DNA of 64,000 bases from Gadus chalcogrammus (lineage: Eukaryota > Chordata > Actinopteri > Gadiformes > Gadidae). The stretch spans positions 14,246,004 through 14,310,003 of the forward strand of contig NC_079425.1 in the NCBI RefSeq assembly GCF_026213295.1, written 5' to 3'. Of the stretch, positions 61,896-64,000 are shown piece by piece. Both the position numbers and the translations under genes were made by a program. The notes beneath the pieces are model-generated. The model searched no databases, was not told the DNA's origin, and saw only the letters and a program-made list of their open reading frames with translations. The first letter of the stretch is position 1; every line of letters starts with the position of its first letter.

Positions 61896-62634
61896 GGGGT
61901 AGGAAGAGGGTATTTTGACTGTCCTCTCTCACGGGGTGCGCGGGTAGCGCTGCTCTGTTCCCATGGACATGGGACAAACCACCCCCAAGCCAGGCCCCCC
62001 TGAACGATGGAGACAGAACGGACAAAGGGAGCTCATAAGCTGGGGAGCGTAAAAGATGTCCTCTCCAATGATGACCTCCGACCCCTATCCGTCTTCTTCT
62101 AATGTGTAGTCTCTATGGCGGGTCATCTGGTTGGTTAGTGGGAGAGCGAGGGAGACAGGAGACAATTTATCTACAAGCAACAATTAACAAGCAAAGTGCT
62201 CGGTCTCCCAAGACTGTATCTTAGAAACAGGAAGATTCAAGGTTTAATTTAAGGCAATAAGATGTCTGCTCCTTAATGAATGAACTCACTGTACGTTGCT
62301 TGGGATAAAGGAATATGAATGCCGGTGGTTATGACTATAGGTGGAAGTTACACAGAATCTTGTTTTAGCACGCTACGGCGCTACCAGTCAAGGCGTTTGT
62401 AATCCAAGTCTCCTGTCTCTGTGATCTGTGGATAGCCAGGGCTCGCGTTCCGTACGACGCACGTGCCAGGAATGAAGTGAGTAAAGAAGATGCTTTGATT
62501 CTCTGTGATCTGAGAGGAAAGGAAACGCAGGGTTAGACCACTTTAGAAAACATTTTATAGATGCTTTTAATTTGACCCTGTCTCTGGCGTGTTTGGGTCT
62601 GTTATCTATTGTTCTCCCTCTCTCTACCTCGCTC

Positions 62635-62820
<186 letters not shown>

Positions 62821-63705
62821 TCTTTCCATCTCTCTTTACCTTTCGTTCTACCTCTCTCTGTCTTACTGTCTTTCTCCCTCACCACCTCTTGCATGTTTGG
62901 GTCTCTTATCAGTCTCCCCCTTCTCCTTTTTTTCTCTAATGAATGTGTTTGGTCTCTCTGTCACTTCCTCTCCCTCAGGCCAGGCCAGACCCTAACCCTA
63001 GCAACTCCATATGGGTTCTGCTACCCCACTCTATCTCCTCAACTTCATTTCACATTCCTACTTACAGCTGAGACTGCCCCTTCAAGAGCTCATTAGAATA
63101 CCAGCGCTGATGTCACCCAACACAGAACCAGTTCACCCTCACTAATTCCCCAAGCGGCCCTCAGATGAAATGCTCACACCTGAGATTGGTGAAGACGGAG
63201 GCTGGACTGAGGGCCTTTATGTCTCTCTGTGCTCACCGTACATATGCTGGTCTTGGTTCTGTATTGGAGGCCCTGTCTGACTAATTCAGCCAGAACATTG
63301 CTGTGTGTTTTTGCTTTTATGTTTTTATGTGAGTGTTTGTCTTGTGTGGGTGCGTCCTTCAGTGGATGAGTGGTTTGTACGGTTGTGCTTGACTTAAAAT
63401 GTTAATTTGTTGGGGGAAAAAAAGCAGGCGTGTGTGTGTGTGTGTGTGTTGGTGTGTGTGTGTGTTTGGGAGATCGGTTTTTGGAGAATGTTATTAACCA
63501 AAAGCTGTTAGCCTTAAGCAGAGTCAAACCAACTCAACAAGCTTTGTTAAATGAAAATAACAAAATAAAACAAATACACACACTAGTTTCATGAGGCCCT
63601 TGAGATGACCTGTGTGATACACATGCATCAAACCACACTCCGTCTGGATTTAATAAAAAATAATATCATCCAAATCCTAAAACAATATCCACAAGGAAGG
63701 GACAT

Positions 63706-63851
<146 letters not shown>

Positions 63852-64000
63852 AAGATACAGTTGAATTCCAGGAATAGAGAGGTTGTGACCTCATAAACAT
63901 TGACTGGATTTAGTATTTCTTTAATTCTTCGCAATGCTATGAATGAGGGCCATTTTTTTTAACTTTTTAAATAGCCTCTGGTAAAGGTGCGTTTGACTGA

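Overview
This window comes from a vertebrate nuclear genome, almost certainly a teleost fish. Genes are split into short exons with GT-AG (rarely GC-AG) introns. Dinucleotide arrays of 100 bp or more are frequent, hAT-type elements and tRNA-like SINE fragments are common, and the proteins read as fish orthologues of known vertebrate genes.

Layout: the 3' end of lamp1 (+, 79-1060, then a repeat-rich 3'UTR); grtp1 (-, 3017-10003, complete, 8 coding exons, 360 aa); adprhl1 (-, 16678-21770 for the 358-aa form, with an extra 2.76-kb exon at 12710-15470 giving a 1277-aa form); dcun1d2 (-, 25687-29843, complete, 256 aa); tmco3 (+, 32031-40686, complete, 670 aa); a 14-kb stretch of transposons and unassigned sequence (40687-54681); and the first two coding exons of gpc5 (+, 54682-59859, continuing beyond the window). 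The order and orientation lamp1-grtp1-adprhl1-dcun1d2-tmco3 matches, as I recall it, human 13q34. Human TFDP1 follows TMCO3 there, whereas here gpc5 (human 13q31) follows, so a breakpoint lies in the transposon-rich interval. I rebuilt every gene exon by exon. The summed exon lengths of each complete gene are divisible by three, which is strong internal support for the splice sites.

The genes do not form one pathway. lamp1 is a lysosomal membrane glycoprotein, grtp1 a Rab GAP, adprhl1 a heart-linked pseudo-ADP-ribosylhydrolase, dcun1d2 a cullin-neddylation E3 co-factor, tmco3 a putative cation/proton antiporter, and gpc5 a heparan-sulphate proteoglycan. dcun1d2 and tmco3 diverge from a shared interval with NRF1-like and ZNF143-like sites.

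Three observations stand out. (1) Exon-intron junctions have repeatedly been copied into tandem arrays: the tmco3 exon 4 donor in a 43-bp x ~14 minisatellite, the adprhl1 exon 3 donor in a ~35-bp x ~10 array, and the tmco3 exon 6, 7 and 10 acceptors in smaller sets. Long CA/GT arrays also lie against at least six other splice sites, one of which (adprhl1 exon 2) is left with a non-consensus GC donor. (2) The adprhl1 stop codon overlaps a splice donor, so splicing or not splicing one intron decides between the 358-aa protein and a 1277-aa protein carrying an 11-residue coiled-coil repeat. (3) A 1040-bp LTR element with apparently identical LTRs sits inside a hAT-like transposon.
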